64,000 nucleotides of DNA from UBA2185 sp964564625 (lineage in GTDB: Bacteria > Desulfobacterota > Syntrophia > Syntrophales > UBA2185). The notes under the pieces were generated by a model. That model had not been told where the DNA came from, ran no database searches, and saw only the letters and a list, made by a program, of their open reading frames with translations. Shown here one piece after another: positions 18,021 through 27,163 of the stretch. The stretch lies in contig CAZMBE010000013.1 in assembly GCA_964564625.1 (NCBI GenBank), forward strand, positions 17,828 through 81,827, given 5' to 3'. How positions within the stretch are numbered: the stretch's first letter is position 1; each line of letters begins with the position of its first letter. The translations under genes and the position numbers were made by a program.

Positions 18021-18953
18021 TTAAACTACATTGCGAAAATATGCTATTGTGCTTTCAAGTCCTTCTTCAAGACTGATCCTTGGCTGCCAGCCCAGAGTTT
18101 TTCTGGCTAAAGAAATATCAGGTTTGCGCTGCATGGGATCATCCTGGGGCAGTGATGTAAATATAATTTTAGATCGACTTTTGGTCATTTTAGTTACTGT
18201 TTTGGCTAACTCCAGGATAGTGAATTCATCCGGATTACCCAGATTTACAGGACCGGGAAAATCTTCTCGGCTTTCCATCATTCGTATCATGCCGTCCACC
18301 ATGTCGTCAACATAACAGAACGACCTGGTCTGGGAGCCGTTTCCGTAAACGGTAATATTTTCACCTTTGAGGGACTGGACGATAAAATTACTGACAACAC
18401 GTCCATCATTCAAGGCCATGCGTGGTCCATACGTATTAAATATTCTGGCGATTTTTATATCCACATTATTTTGCCGATGGTAGTCCATCATGAGGCATTC
18501 AGCCGCCCTTTTCCCTTCGTCATAGCAGCTTCTTATCCCGATGGGATTGACCCTGCCCCAATAATCTTCCCTTTGGGGATGAACTTCAGGATCCCCATAG
18601 ACCTCGGACGTTGACGCTAACAGGATTCTGGCCTTCACCCGCTTTGCCATACCAAGGGTATTTATCGTTCCCATTACGTTCGTCTTGATAGTTTTGATCG
18701 GGTTGTACTGGTAATGTATCGGTGAGGCCGGAGACGCCAGGTTGTATATCTGGTCAACCTCAAGAAAAATAGGGTTGATGATATCGTGTCTGATCAGTTC
18801 AAAACGGGAGTTTGTCAGGAGATGAATGATGTTGTCCTTGCTGCCCGTAAAAAAATTATCCAGGCATAAGATATCATTTCCCTGTTCGATAAGTCGATCA
18901 CAAAGGTTCGAACCTAAAAAGCCCGCGCCGCCGGTAACAAGTATTCGTTTCAT
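18021..18953 (-). CDS. UDP-glucuronate decarboxylase (UDP-xylose synthase)
   Basis: An extended short-chain dehydrogenase of 310 residues with the NAD motif VTGGAGFLGSNLCDRL and active-site sequence SCYDEGKRAAECL (YxxxK). YNLASPASPIHYQYNPIKT and the EVYGDPEVHPQ stretch are diagnostic of the UXS branch. It converts UDP-glucuronate to UDP-xylose, a donor for glycan assembly. It is the first gene of the uxs-ugd-lhgO set. No glycosyltransferases lie beside it. Confidence 0.93.
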   Translation of the reverse strand: MKRILVTGGAGFLGSNLCDRLIEQGNDILCLDNFFTGSKDNIIHLLTNSRFELIRHDIINPIFLEVDQIYNLASPASPIHYQYNPIKTIKTNVMGTINTLGMAKRVKARILLASTSEVYGDPEVHPQREDYWGRVNPIGIRSCYDEGKRAAECLMMDYHRQNNVDIKIARIFNTYGPRMALNDGRVVSNFIVQSLKGENITVYGNGSQTRSFCYVDDMVDGMIRMMESREDFPGPVNLGNPDEFTILELAKTVTKMTKSRSKIIFTSLPQDDPMQRKPDISLARKTLGWQPRISLEEGLESTIAYFRNVV

Positions 18954-19072
18954 GAGTTTTTATGGTATTTTTTTTTTAATTCTGCTATTTAACGGAAACC
19001 TCCTTCTTATGTCAACAAGAAATATCCCCTTAGATTTTGGACAATCTAAGGGCTCGGCCTCATGTGTCTTTT

Positions 19073-19927
19073 ATGCAGCAGAATGATGATATAAAAAAAG
19101 GTATATTGTACATCGTGGCTACCCCGATAGGAAATCTGGAGGACATTACGCTGAGAGCGATGCGCATTCTAAAGGAAGTACAGCTTATTGCTGCCGAGGA
19201 TACACGAAGGACAAGAAAACTGTTGCGTGCATATGATATTCATACCCCTTTAATGAGTCTGTATGAACAGGTTGAAGAGAGAAAGAGCGGTCGCCTGGTC
19301 TCGATGTTGCGCGAAGGAATAAATGTAGCATATGTATCAGACGCGGGAACACCAGGTATATCCGATCCTGGTCATGTGCTTGTCGAGCAGGCTATTGCCC
19401 ATGGTATCAGGGTTGTTCCTGTTCCCGGTGCGTCCGCAGTTATTGCGGCACTCAGCGTTTCCGGGTTACCCATTGATCATTTTATTTTTTATGGATTTTT
19501 ACCGTCAAGGAAAGTAAGCCGAATAAACTTTTTGCGGTCGGTTGCAGAAGAAACAAAGACGCTTGTCGTATACGAGTCTCCAAAGCGACTTATGGCATCG
19601 CTCAGTGACATAGTAACCGTCCTGGGCGACAGAAGGGTTGTTGTCTTGAGAGAACTTACAAAGGTTTTCGAGGAAATCCTGCGTGGAACGGTGAGCAGTG
19701 TTATTCGCACACTGCAGGGAAGGACTGTAAAAGGAGAAATAACCATAATAATTGCCAGGGAAAAGCAGATACTTCCGTCATATTCAGATAATGATATACG
19801 TGCCCGGTTTGAACAACTGCATATCCACACGGATTTATCTCGACGGGATATCATCGGAAAGCTTGCACATGACATGAGAATATCCCGAAAAAGAGTGTAC
19901 AGGATTGTGATAAACCATGAGGGATAG
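19073..19927 (+). CDS. rsmI: 16S rRNA (cytidine-1402-2'-O)-methyltransferase
   Basis: RsmI methylates the ribose of C1402 in the decoding centre. The protein carries the tetrapyrrole-methylase-like fold: GILYIVATPIGNLEDITLRA, AEDTRRTRKLL, YVSDAGTPGISDPGHVLV and PVPGASAVIAALSVSGLP. I start at ATG 19073 (MQQNDDIKKG, 284 residues), because the longer version from 19037 adds an atypical leader. It is divergent from the uxs operon. Confidence 0.94.
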   Translation: MQQNDDIKKGILYIVATPIGNLEDITLRAMRILKEVQLIAAEDTRRTRKLLRAYDIHTPLMSLYEQVEERKSGRLVSMLREGINVAYVSDAGTPGISDPGHVLVEQAIAHGIRVVPVPGASAVIAALSVSGLPIDHFIFYGFLPSRKVSRINFLRSVAEETKTLVVYESPKRLMASLSDIVTVLGDRRVVVLRELTKVFEEILRGTVSSVIRTLQGRTVKGEITIIIAREKQILPSYSDNDIRARFEQLHIHTDLSRRDIIGKLAHDMRISRKRVYRIVINHEG

Positions 19928-20203
19928 AAGGGAATTGCTTTTTACTATTTTCTTGAACTGTTCGGGGAGGTATGATAACTCTCATGCACTAGTATTTGCA
20001 CTACGTTTTCCCTTGAGGAGCTGTTGCCGTAAGGTGCAGAGATTTGGACCGGTTCTGGCTGGTCTTATTGAGCAAAACAGCAGGAATAGCAGCGCTGGTT
20101 TGATGATTGTGCTGTTGCGCATCGGCCAGAGATGACAGAGAGATGAGATGCATGAATGCAACAGTTATTTCATGACATATCCTAAGGCAAAGTGAGGCTG
20201 ATT

Positions 20204-20614
20204 ATGGATGCAACATCAAAGTATAGTGTGGGAGTGCTCAATGGAGGTGGCAGGGCAGTTGAGGACACCCGTGATCACGATATCATTATAGATGGCCGTC
20301 TATTGAAACCGGGTGAGAGGATTTATAGTCTCGTTGATATGGCCGATGATACCATAGAAGGCGACTCCAAGAAAGATCGTGAAATTATTGTCATTGATGG
20401 TCGGGTGTATGAGAGAGTGTCCAGACCTGACGATACGGTTTATGAGCATACGGATGTTGTGGAAAAGGGTTCCGTGGACCCGGTGTTTGATACAGGCCTT
20501 AATGAAGAGATAATGAAAAGGGTTGCTGAAACCGCCGAAAGGATCGCAAAAGAGATGGTTCCGGAGATTGCCGAAAGGGTGATCAGGGAAGAGATAGATA
20601 AGCTTAAAAAATGA
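20204..20614 (+). CDS. Hypothetical protein with charged helical C-terminus
   Basis: A 136-residue, acidic, soluble protein that I do not recognise. The middle is rich in short beta-type repeats (DHDIIIDGRL, DREIIVIDGRV). The C-terminal 35 residues form an amphipathic helix (EIMKRVAETAERIAKEMVPE) like those ending some response regulators and polar proteins of deltaproteobacteria. ATG 20204 has GAGG upstream. Its TGA overlaps the next gene, so it is likely co-translated with the following envelope proteins. Confidence 0.7.
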   Translation: MDATSKYSVGVLNGGGRAVEDTRDHDIIIDGRLLKPGERIYSLVDMADDTIEGDSKKDREIIVIDGRVYERVSRPDDTVYEHTDVVEKGSVDPVFDTGLNEEIMKRVAETAERIAKEMVPEIAERVIREEIDKLKK

Positions 20615-21294
20615 CAAAGAAATTTTTTATTGTAGTTGCATCCTGTATTTTCTTATTGCTCTCTAGTGAGGGATTTTCACAGAACAATGTGGATATACTT
20701 GTAGTGGACGCAGAGGGTAGAAGTGTTATAATAAATCATGACATGGACGCTGCAAGGAATAACGCCATCCGTAATGCCTTGCAGAAGGCTGTGGAGCGTG
20801 CGGTATTAATGTTAATTCCTCATGCCACCGCTGAAGAAAAAGCCCAGATAATCAAAGATGGTATTTATACCACAAGTGATGATTATGTTCATGATTACAG
20901 AATCATTTCTGAAAAACAGGATCATACAATCTATAAGGTTGAAATTAAATCAAAATTATCTATGAGCACTATCAGGGATAGTCTCCAGGCGCTGGGACTT
21001 CTCGCGGTGGCAATGAACAAAATTGCTTTTACAACAGCAGTTATTTCGGTGCAGGGTTTATATAATTATGCGGATTATTCAAAGGTAAAAGAGCTCATGA
21101 AGACCAGGGTAAGAGGTGTGAGGACTTTTCATCCTCAACGTCTCGAGGGGGGTATGGCAAAGCTCGTGTTATATATTCAGGATGGCAATATTCAATCTGT
21201 CGCGGATGAACTCATGCAAACGGGACAATTTTCAGTACGAAATATTAGTGCGAATCAAAATTATATGGAAGTTACTTTTTTACAACAAAAATAA
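20611..21294 (+). CDS. Exported protein, FlgT-N/LPP20-like
   Basis: The 227-residue protein has a signal peptide (KKFFIVVASCIFLLLSSEGFS) and then a domain with the pattern ARNNAIRNALQKAVERAV. That pattern resembles the N-terminal domain of flagellar assembly protein FlgT and related LPP20-type envelope proteins. No flagellar genes are nearby, so a general periplasmic role is more likely. The ATG overlaps the previous stop and a lipoprotein gene follows after 16 bases. Confidence 0.65.
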   Translation: MTKKFFIVVASCIFLLLSSEGFSQNNVDILVVDAEGRSVIINHDMDAARNNAIRNALQKAVERAVLMLIPHATAEEKAQIIKDGIYTTSDDYVHDYRIISEKQDHTIYKVEIKSKLSMSTIRDSLQALGLLAVAMNKIAFTTAVISVQGLYNYADYSKVKELMKTRVRGVRTFHPQRLEGGMAKLVLYIQDGNIQSVADELMQTGQFSVRNISANQNYMEVTFLQQK

Positions 21295-21310
21295 AGGTAT
21301 CTGATTCCGT

Positions 21311-21919
21311 ATGAAAGTACTTTTTAATTGTTTATACAGTCAACTGCTTCTATCGTTAATTATCCTGATGATGACTATGGGATGTACATCGATACCAAGC
21401 AAAGTGGATCCCGATTTTCATAGAAGCGGCACAAAGCTTATTGCCGTGTTACCTGTAAACAATCACACTACCGATGCAAAAGCGGCTCAGATACTAAGGG
21501 AAAAAGTTTTTAACGAACTGTATTTTAAGGGCTATCCTAAAATATCATTGCAGCTCATCGACGCAAAGCTTTCTAAATTATATGAGGGATATGCGGATTA
21601 TAGGAGAGAAAATCTTTCTCCCAAGGCTGTAGGTGAGCTTTTAGGGGTCGACGCAGTCCTTTATGCGACTTTGCATGAGTGCTCGACTTCTTTCATGTAT
21701 ATGTATGCACCAATACATGTATCCGTTGTGTTCGAATTGCGAAGTGCAAAGACCGGCGGAACTCTCTGGAGTTCCCGGTATAGAACCGTCAAAAGAAATT
21801 ATGGACTTTCACGGGAACAGCTCAAAATGGAGTCATATCAGGCATATGAACCGGCGATTCAGGAAGTTGTAGATAAGGCCATGGAGACTCTTCCTGATTT
21901 TCCTGATCCTGTGACATAA
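21311..21919 (+). CDS. GNA1162-like (DUF799) lipoprotein
   Basis: A 202-residue predicted lipoprotein. The hydrophobic signal ends at a lipobox (LMMTMGC, Cys about 26). The mature part contains KLIAVLPVNNHTTDAKAAQ and GVDAVLYATL, as in the GNA1162/DUF799 outer-membrane lipoproteins. In other bacteria these sit with CsgG- or LPP20-type proteins. It follows the FlgT-like exported protein in the same orientation, consistent with an envelope complex. Confidence 0.72.
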   Translation: MKVLFNCLYSQLLLSLIILMMTMGCTSIPSKVDPDFHRSGTKLIAVLPVNNHTTDAKAAQILREKVFNELYFKGYPKISLQLIDAKLSKLYEGYADYRRENLSPKAVGELLGVDAVLYATLHECSTSFMYMYAPIHVSVVFELRSAKTGGTLWSSRYRTVKRNYGLSREQLKMESYQAYEPAIQEVVDKAMETLPDFPDPVT

Positions 21920-22024
21920 CATTTATTGTTCGGCACTAATCACTTTAAAAAAAGATCGGTAAAATTTTTTACGATGTGGATCTTTAAAAGCTGAAAAATA
22001 CTCTACATACATAAGGAGACCCAG

Positions 22025-22792
22025 ATGAAAAAGATAATAATGTTCTTGTGCGTATTATCATTTGTGTTGGTTGGTCTTGATCAGGTTGATGCAAAGAGGA
22101 TTATGGAGTTAAAAATTGGAAGAGGTGATGCGAAAGTCAACCTCGTAAAAGGGTCTGTGAAGGTTCTGGCTCCTGGGACTAAAAAGTGGCGCTCCTTGAA
22201 AGCAGGAGATGTTCTCAGGGCAGGCGACCAGGTCAGTACCGGATCTAAAGCGAAACTGGAGCTCTTCCTACCTGATTATTCGACGGTACGCTTTGCCGGT
22301 AATTCTCATTTCAAGGTTCTCCAGATTGATTCCGGCAGTGAGACTCAGCCGAGAAAGATAAAGTTTCATATTGCTGTAGGAAAGACATGGGCCAATGTGA
22401 CTAAAGCCGCAGGAAGGAGGGGTCAATTTGAGCTTCAGTGTGAGAATGCCGTCGCAGGAGTCAGGGGTACCATATATCGCGTGAATGTAGAGGATGATAA
22501 GTCAGCTCTGGTTAAGGTATATGATGGAGAAGTTCACGTTTCCGGAGGAGGGCCTGCCACGGATCTACCGAAGATGATCGGCCCTCCCCATAAGATCGCG
22601 GGTCCCAAGCGGATTTCCGGTCCAAAAAAAGTCACTATGGAGGAATGGGTAGTCATTATTAAATCCATGCAACAGATAAGGATCGCTGCTGATGGAACGG
22701 CAGAGAAACCACGTGATTTTACCGAAGAGGAAGATAGGGATGAGTGGGTGGATTGGAACAAAGAGAGGGATAGAGAGTTAGAAACAGACTAG
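22025..22792 (+). CDS. FecR-domain exported protein
   Basis: The 255-residue protein has a signal peptide (IIMFLCVLSFVLVGLDQVDA) and a FecR domain at about residues 38-170 (VKVLAPGTKKWRSLKAGDVL, LELFLPDYSTVRFAGNS, CENAVAGVRGTIYRV). A charged tail ends it. Standalone FecR proteins occur in many deltaproteobacteria and may scaffold periplasmic assemblies; no sigma factor or TonB receptor is adjacent, so the iron-signalling role of the name-giving protein should not be assumed. ATAAGGAGACC precedes the ATG. Confidence 0.8.
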   Translation: MKKIIMFLCVLSFVLVGLDQVDAKRIMELKIGRGDAKVNLVKGSVKVLAPGTKKWRSLKAGDVLRAGDQVSTGSKAKLELFLPDYSTVRFAGNSHFKVLQIDSGSETQPRKIKFHIAVGKTWANVTKAAGRRGQFELQCENAVAGVRGTIYRVNVEDDKSALVKVYDGEVHVSGGGPATDLPKMIGPPHKIAGPKRISGPKKVTMEEWVVIIKSMQQIRIAADGTAEKPRDFTEEEDRDEWVDWNKERDRELETD

Positions 22793-22825
22793 AATTCTCA
22801 TGAATATGACAGATAGAACTGATCG

Positions 22826-23365
22826 ATGAATATACCGAATCTATTGACGTTATTACGGATTCTTCTTGTTCCTGTTGTCGTGATATTTCTTATGCAAGGC
22901 GCCTTTTTGAAGGCACTTATTGTTCTGGCTATTTCGGGTATTACGGATGCCCTTGACGGTTTCCTGGCACGCATATTAAATCAGCAGACAGTGCTTGGTG
23001 CATATCTGGATCCCATAGCGGATAAAGCCCTTCTTGCGAGTTGTTTTGTGATGCTATCGATAAAGGATGTAATCCCGGGATGGCTCACTGTCATTGTTAT
23101 CAGCAGGGATTTCATCATCCTTGTCGGCATTGCTATCCTGACAATCATGTCCATCCCGTACGAGATCCGTCCGTCATTTGTCAGCAAGATTACAACGGCG
23201 CTCCAATTGTTTACGGTTTTATTTTTCCTTTTGTTTCGCATTACTCCTGCATATATTGACTATAGGTGGCTAATAGCTCTGCAATGGCTCACTGCCTTGT
23301 TTACTATTATTTCCGGTCTGAACTACATGGTAAGGGGGATAAAGTTAAACGCTTCCGCGGCATAA
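22826..23365 (+). CDS. pgsA: CDP-diacylglycerol-glycerol-3-phosphate phosphatidyltransferase
   Basis: A 179-residue integral membrane enzyme of the CDP-alcohol phosphatidyltransferase family, with MNIPNLLTLLRILLVPVVV at the start and the catalytic DG...AR...G...D...D signature spread over TDALDGFLARILNQ and GAYLDPIADKAL. It makes phosphatidylglycerol phosphate from CDP-diacylglycerol and glycerol 3-phosphate. PgsA is the most likely member by length and opening, though other head groups are possible. Confidence 0.85.
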   Translation: MNIPNLLTLLRILLVPVVVIFLMQGAFLKALIVLAISGITDALDGFLARILNQQTVLGAYLDPIADKALLASCFVMLSIKDVIPGWLTVIVISRDFIILVGIAILTIMSIPYEIRPSFVSKITTALQLFTVLFFLLFRITPAYIDYRWLIALQWLTALFTIISGLNYMVRGIKLNASAA

Positions 23366-23604
23366 ATCCTTGCGGATAGATCTGTTAAGTCTTGAATGTC
23401 AAAAACAATTCAATGCACACCTCGCAACCTTGCTTTCCGGGAGCGGGCTTGAGACAGAAGAAACGTCATAAGTATTTCCTCAGGGAGAGATCACTACAAG
23501 GATCTCAGGGTATGCCATAAAGATATATAAAATCATAATATTTGCTTGACATAACAGGGGATTGCTGTTAAAAAAACTTCCTTATTTTGGAAATAAATCG
23601 ATGT

Positions 23605-23679
23605 AGGCACGTAGCTCAGGGGGAGAGCGCCATCCTGACGCGGTGGATGTCCAGGGTTCAAATCCCTGCGTGCCTACCA
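23605..23679 (+). tRNA. tRNA-Val(GAC)
   Basis: A full cloverleaf can be drawn: acceptor AGGCACG/CGTGCCT, D stem GCTC/GAGC, anticodon stem CCATC/GGTGG with loop CTGACGC (anticodon GAC), T stem CAGGG/CCCTG with TTCAAAT loop, then A plus an encoded CCA. The length is 75 nt. Confidence 0.93.
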
Positions 23680-23715
23680 TTTTTTATGGGACATGAATAA
23701 GAATTAATGTTGGTG

Positions 23716-23753
23716 AGGGCATCAGCAGGTTGAAAGCGGTGATGCCCTTTCTT
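23716..23753 (+). terminator. Hairpin between tRNA-Val and thrS
   Basis: GGGCATCA (23717-23724) pairs with TGATGCCC (23740-23747) and is followed by TTTCTT. It could end the tRNA transcript or act as an attenuator before thrS, which starts 32 bases later. Confidence 0.6.
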
Positions 23754-23784
23754 ATAAAAACACTAATAAACCAGGTTTCGGTTT

Positions 23785-25701
23785 ATGGAAAAAATCAAAA
23801 TTACATTGCCGGATAACTCCATACATATGTATGCCGCCGGTACAAAAATTCATGAGATCGTAACATCTTGGAACAAAGAGAGTCTTGTTTCAACAGTTGC
23901 CGTGAAACTCAACAATGCGCTCGTCGATTTAAGCTACTCCGTGCAAGAAGAAGCCACGCTTTCTTTAATTGACACTGCATCAAAGGAAGGTCTAGACATA
24001 CTGCGTCACAGCATATCCCATGTCATGGCCCAGGCAGTCCAGGATACATTCGATGGTGTTCAAGTGTGTATAGGACCTTCTATAGAAGAGGGATTCTATT
24101 ATGACTTCGATTATGCCGATACCTTTACCCCGGAAGACTTTGAAAAAATTGAATCCAGGATGCGGGAGATTGTTGCCGCCGATTATCCTTTTATTCGTCG
24201 AGAGGTATCAAGGACAGAGGCAGTTGCACTGTTTGCAGAGAAGGGAGAATCTTACAAAGTCGAGCTTATAAATGATTTGCCGGAAGATGTGAAAATGGTG
24301 AGCATATACAGCCAGGGTGGGTATGTGGATCTATGCCGTGGGCCTCACATTCCATCCACAGGAATGATAAAGGCCTTCAAGTTATTAAGTGTGGCAGGGG
24401 CATACTGGCGTGGCGACGAAAAAAATAAAATGCTTCAACGCATCTATGGGACGGGATTTGCGAAAGAAGGAGAACTTGCCGAATATCTCCGTATTATCGA
24501 AGAGGCGAAGAAAAGGGACCACCGGAAATTGGGAAGAGAACTGGATCTCTTCCAGATAAATGATGAAGCGGGAGCGGGCCTGGTCATATTTCATCCCAAA
24601 GGGACCATGCTGAGGGCGATTATTGAAGAGTGGGAAAGGAAAGAGCATCTAAAACGGGGATATGAAATGGTCATGGGTCCTCAGATCCTGAAGGTTGATC
24701 TCTGGAAAAAATCCGGTCATTTTGATCACTACAGGGAAAATATGTATTTCACGGAGATAGAAGATCAGGGATATGGAATAAAGCCCATGAATTGCCTCTC
24801 CCATATGCTGATATACAAATCGAAAATCCGAAGTTACCGGGACTTACCCCTCAGGTATTTTGAACTCGGTACCGTTCACAGGCATGAGAAAACTGGTGTT
24901 CTTCATGGTCTGACAAGGGTACGCCAGTTTACTCAGGATGACGCCCATATTCTATGCACACCGGATCAGCTAAACAGTGAAATCACCGGTATTGCAGATT
25001 TCGTGAGTTATGCCATGAAAATTTTCGGCTTTGATTACGGTGTGGAGTTGAGTACGCGACCGGAGAAATCCATTGGTTCCGATGAAGACTGGGAGATGGC
25101 GACGGCGGCATTAGAAGATGCCCTGAAAGTAAACCACATGGTATATGAGATTAACGAGGGGGATGGCGCTTTTTACGGACCCAAAATTGATTTTAAGCTG
25201 AAGGACGCCCTGAACAGAAAATGGCAATGTGCGACTATCCAGTGTGATTTTACCCTTCCGGAACGTTTTGATCTCAGTTATATAGGTGCCGATGGAGAGA
25301 AACACCGACCAGTAATGCTGCACAGGGTAATCCTGGGATCTATAGAACGGTTCCTCGGTGTGCTGATAGAGCACTATGCCGGAGCCTTTCCTGTGTGGTT
25401 ATCGCCGGTTCAGGCGATATTGCTTACCGTTACTGACAGGCATATCCCGTTTGGCGAAAGTGTCTATTCGCAATTGTGTGACGCAGGGATTCGCGCGGAG
25501 AAAGATTTCAGGAATGAAAAGCTTGGGTTTAAGATCAGAGAAGCCCAGCTTCAGAAAATACCCTATATGCTGGTAATTGGTGATCGGGAAATGGAATCAA
25601 GATGTGTTTCTCCCCGCCAGCGGAATGGTAAAGACCTTGGTGGCATTGGCATTGACAAGTTTATAGAACTGGTGCGGGGGGAATGCGAGCATTATCAATA
25701 A
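23785..25701 (+). CDS. thrS: Threonyl-tRNA synthetase
   Basis: A class II synthetase of 638 residues. Domains in order: N-terminal TGS domain (about 1-60), editing domain with the zinc-like HSISHVMAQAV and YVDLCRGPH, and the catalytic core (motif 2 RYFELGTVHRHEKTG; motif 3 HRVILGSIERFLG), followed by the anticodon-binding domain. The length is standard. It leads the conserved run thrS-infC-rpmI-rplT-pheS-pheT. Confidence 0.97.
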   Translation: MEKIKITLPDNSIHMYAAGTKIHEIVTSWNKESLVSTVAVKLNNALVDLSYSVQEEATLSLIDTASKEGLDILRHSISHVMAQAVQDTFDGVQVCIGPSIEEGFYYDFDYADTFTPEDFEKIESRMREIVAADYPFIRREVSRTEAVALFAEKGESYKVELINDLPEDVKMVSIYSQGGYVDLCRGPHIPSTGMIKAFKLLSVAGAYWRGDEKNKMLQRIYGTGFAKEGELAEYLRIIEEAKKRDHRKLGRELDLFQINDEAGAGLVIFHPKGTMLRAIIEEWERKEHLKRGYEMVMGPQILKVDLWKKSGHFDHYRENMYFTEIEDQGYGIKPMNCLSHMLIYKSKIRSYRDLPLRYFELGTVHRHEKTGVLHGLTRVRQFTQDDAHILCTPDQLNSEITGIADFVSYAMKIFGFDYGVELSTRPEKSIGSDEDWEMATAALEDALKVNHMVYEINEGDGAFYGPKIDFKLKDALNRKWQCATIQCDFTLPERFDLSYIGADGEKHRPVMLHRVILGSIERFLGVLIEHYAGAFPVWLSPVQAILLTVTDRHIPFGESVYSQLCDAGIRAEKDFRNEKLGFKIREAQLQKIPYMLVIGDREMESRCVSPRQRNGKDLGGIGIDKFIELVRGECEHYQ

Positions 25702-25840
25702 GAGGTGGTTCGTTTCCGGGAAAATGCTATAATTTTAATGATATAATGCGTCAGCTAGTCAGAGATTCAGGCTTGCAACAAAATGGAAGAAGTACCATAT
25801 TGGATTTATGAAGGATTTCGATATCAGAATGTAGTATTGC

Positions 25841-25855
25841 AGGAGGTGACATATA
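25841..25855 (+). promoter_or_regulatory. Strong SD plus AUA start of infC
   Basis: AGGAGGTG at 25841-25848 followed by ATA at 25853-25855. A strong SD with a codon that IF-3 itself discriminates against is the classic layout for IF-3 autoregulation. Confidence 0.8.
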
Positions 25856-26359
25856 GCTAAGGATTTAAATATAAATCAGGAGATAAGGGCAACTCAGGTC
25901 AGAGTTATTGAAGAGGGTAAACAATTGGGCATTATGACTCTGGCGGAAGCACTTGATGTTGCTGCGAAGGCAGGTCTCGATCTGGTTGAAGTCGCACCCA
26001 CTTCAACACCGCCGGTATGCCGCATTATGGATTATGGAAAATTCAGATACCAGCAGAGCAAGAAACAGCAGGTTGCAAAAAAAAGCCAGAGTACCATTCA
26101 GCTTAAGGAGATCAGAATAAGGCCGAAAACTGATGAACATGACCTGCAGGTAAAAATTAAGCATATTAAGAAATTCCTCAGCCAGAATGACAAAGTGAAG
26201 ATTACCATGATGTTCAGGGGTCGTGAAATCGCGTACACCGACCTAGGCAGGAAAATCATGCATGATGTCCAAAATGAGCTTTCAGAAATAGGGATTATTG
26301 ATCAACATCCGAGGCTTGAGGGAAGAAATATGGTTATGATCGTGTCGCCGAAGAAATAA
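25853..26359 (+). CDS. infC: Translation initiation factor IF-3 with AUA start codon
   Basis: IF-3 blocks premature subunit joining and checks the start codon and initiator tRNA. The frame encodes AKDLNINQEIRATQVRVIEE, the conserved IF-3 beginning, then the linker and C-terminal domain ending RLEGRNMVMIVSPKK. No ATG, GTG or TTG lies upstream of this block: an in-frame TGA is at 25847-25849, and the first TTG (25925) would remove about 24 conserved residues. The codon before GCT is ATA at 25853, six bases after a perfect AGGAGG (25841-25846). Rare start codons are the known basis of infC autoregulation (AUU in E. coli). The product is 168 residues. Confidence 0.93.
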   Translation: MAKDLNINQEIRATQVRVIEEGKQLGIMTLAEALDVAAKAGLDLVEVAPTSTPPVCRIMDYGKFRYQQSKKQQVAKKSQSTIQLKEIRIRPKTDEHDLQVKIKHIKKFLSQNDKVKITMMFRGREIAYTDLGRKIMHDVQNELSEIGIIDQHPRLEGRNMVMIVSPKK

Positions 26360-26507
26360 GGCGCAGGAAGGTTGAACACGAGATCTGACATCCGGGGAAA
26401 TTCGTGATTCTATCATTGGCTTTTTAGTTGGTGTGATTGTTTGAATATTGATATTATTCAAAATTTAGAAATGATACTTTAGTTCGTTGTAGATGAGGAG
26501 TGATGTA

Positions 26508-26705
26508 ATGCCAAAAATAAAGACTCACAGAGGCGCGGCGAAGCGTTTCAGCCTTACAGGGACCGGTAAAGTAAAGAGGAATAAGGCGTATGCAAGCCAT
26601 ATCCTTACGAAAAAAACGACCAAAAGAAAGAGAAATCTGAGAAAATCTACCATTCTCGATGCGAAAGACACCAGGGGAATAAAGATGCTGATACCGTACA
26701 TGTAG
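26508..26705 (+). CDS. rpmI: 50S ribosomal protein L35
   Basis: A 65-residue basic protein, MPKIKTHRGAAKRFSLTGTG at the start and ILDAKDTRGIKMLIPYM at the end, typical L35. ATG 26508 is preceded by GATGAGGAG. It lies between infC and rplT as usual. Confidence 0.96.
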   Translation: MPKIKTHRGAAKRFSLTGTGKVKRNKAYASHILTKKTTKRKRNLRKSTILDAKDTRGIKMLIPYM

Positions 26706-26800
26706 GTACGACAAAGGAGTGTTCTGATAATAAATATTTTTTATTCCGGTAGGTGAAAATAAGAACGCCTAGTTTATAAAAAGCGGGGAGATCAAAAGAA

Positions 26801-27163
26801 ATGCCAAGAGTAAAAAGAAGTGTTACTGCGAAGAAAAAGAGGCGAAAGATTCTGAAAATGGCGAAAGGTTATTTCGGAGCTCGGAGCCGTTTATTGAGAA
26901 CAGCCACAGAAGCCGTAGAAAAGGCTATGAAATATGCATACAGGGACAGGAGGGTTCGGAAAAGAGATTTCAGAAAACTATGGATTACGAGAATAAATGC
27001 AGCGGCGCGAATTCATGACCTATCGTACAGCCGGTTAATCGATGGCATGAAAAAAGCGGGTGTAGAAATCGACAGGAAAATTCTTGCCGACCTTGCCGTT
27101 CATGATCCGCGAGGATTTTCCGAAGTAGTCAGTATTGCAAAGGGTAAGCTGCCAGCATGCTAA
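26801..27163 (+). CDS. rplT: 50S ribosomal protein L20
   Basis: The 120-residue protein starts MPRVKRSVTAKKKRRKILKM and has YAYRDRRVRKRDFRKLWITR, as expected for L20, needed early in 50S assembly. In many bacteria L20 also represses the infC-rpmI-rplT message; the leader structure was not analysed. The stop overlaps pheS by seven bases. Confidence 0.97.
   Translation: MPRVKRSVTAKKKRRKILKMAKGYFGARSRLLRTATEAVEKAMKYAYRDRRVRKRDFRKLWITRINAAARIHDLSYSRLIDGMKKAGVEIDRKILADLAVHDPRGFSEVVSIAKGKLPAC

Noticed and set aside
19917..20135. Plus-strand frame of 72 codons after rsmI
   Set aside because: Arg/Leu-rich with no SD, no familiar motif, and starts inside the rsmI end; it looks like chance.
25925..26359. 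TTG start for infC
   Set aside because: It would delete the conserved N-terminal residues that are encoded immediately upstream after a perfect SD.
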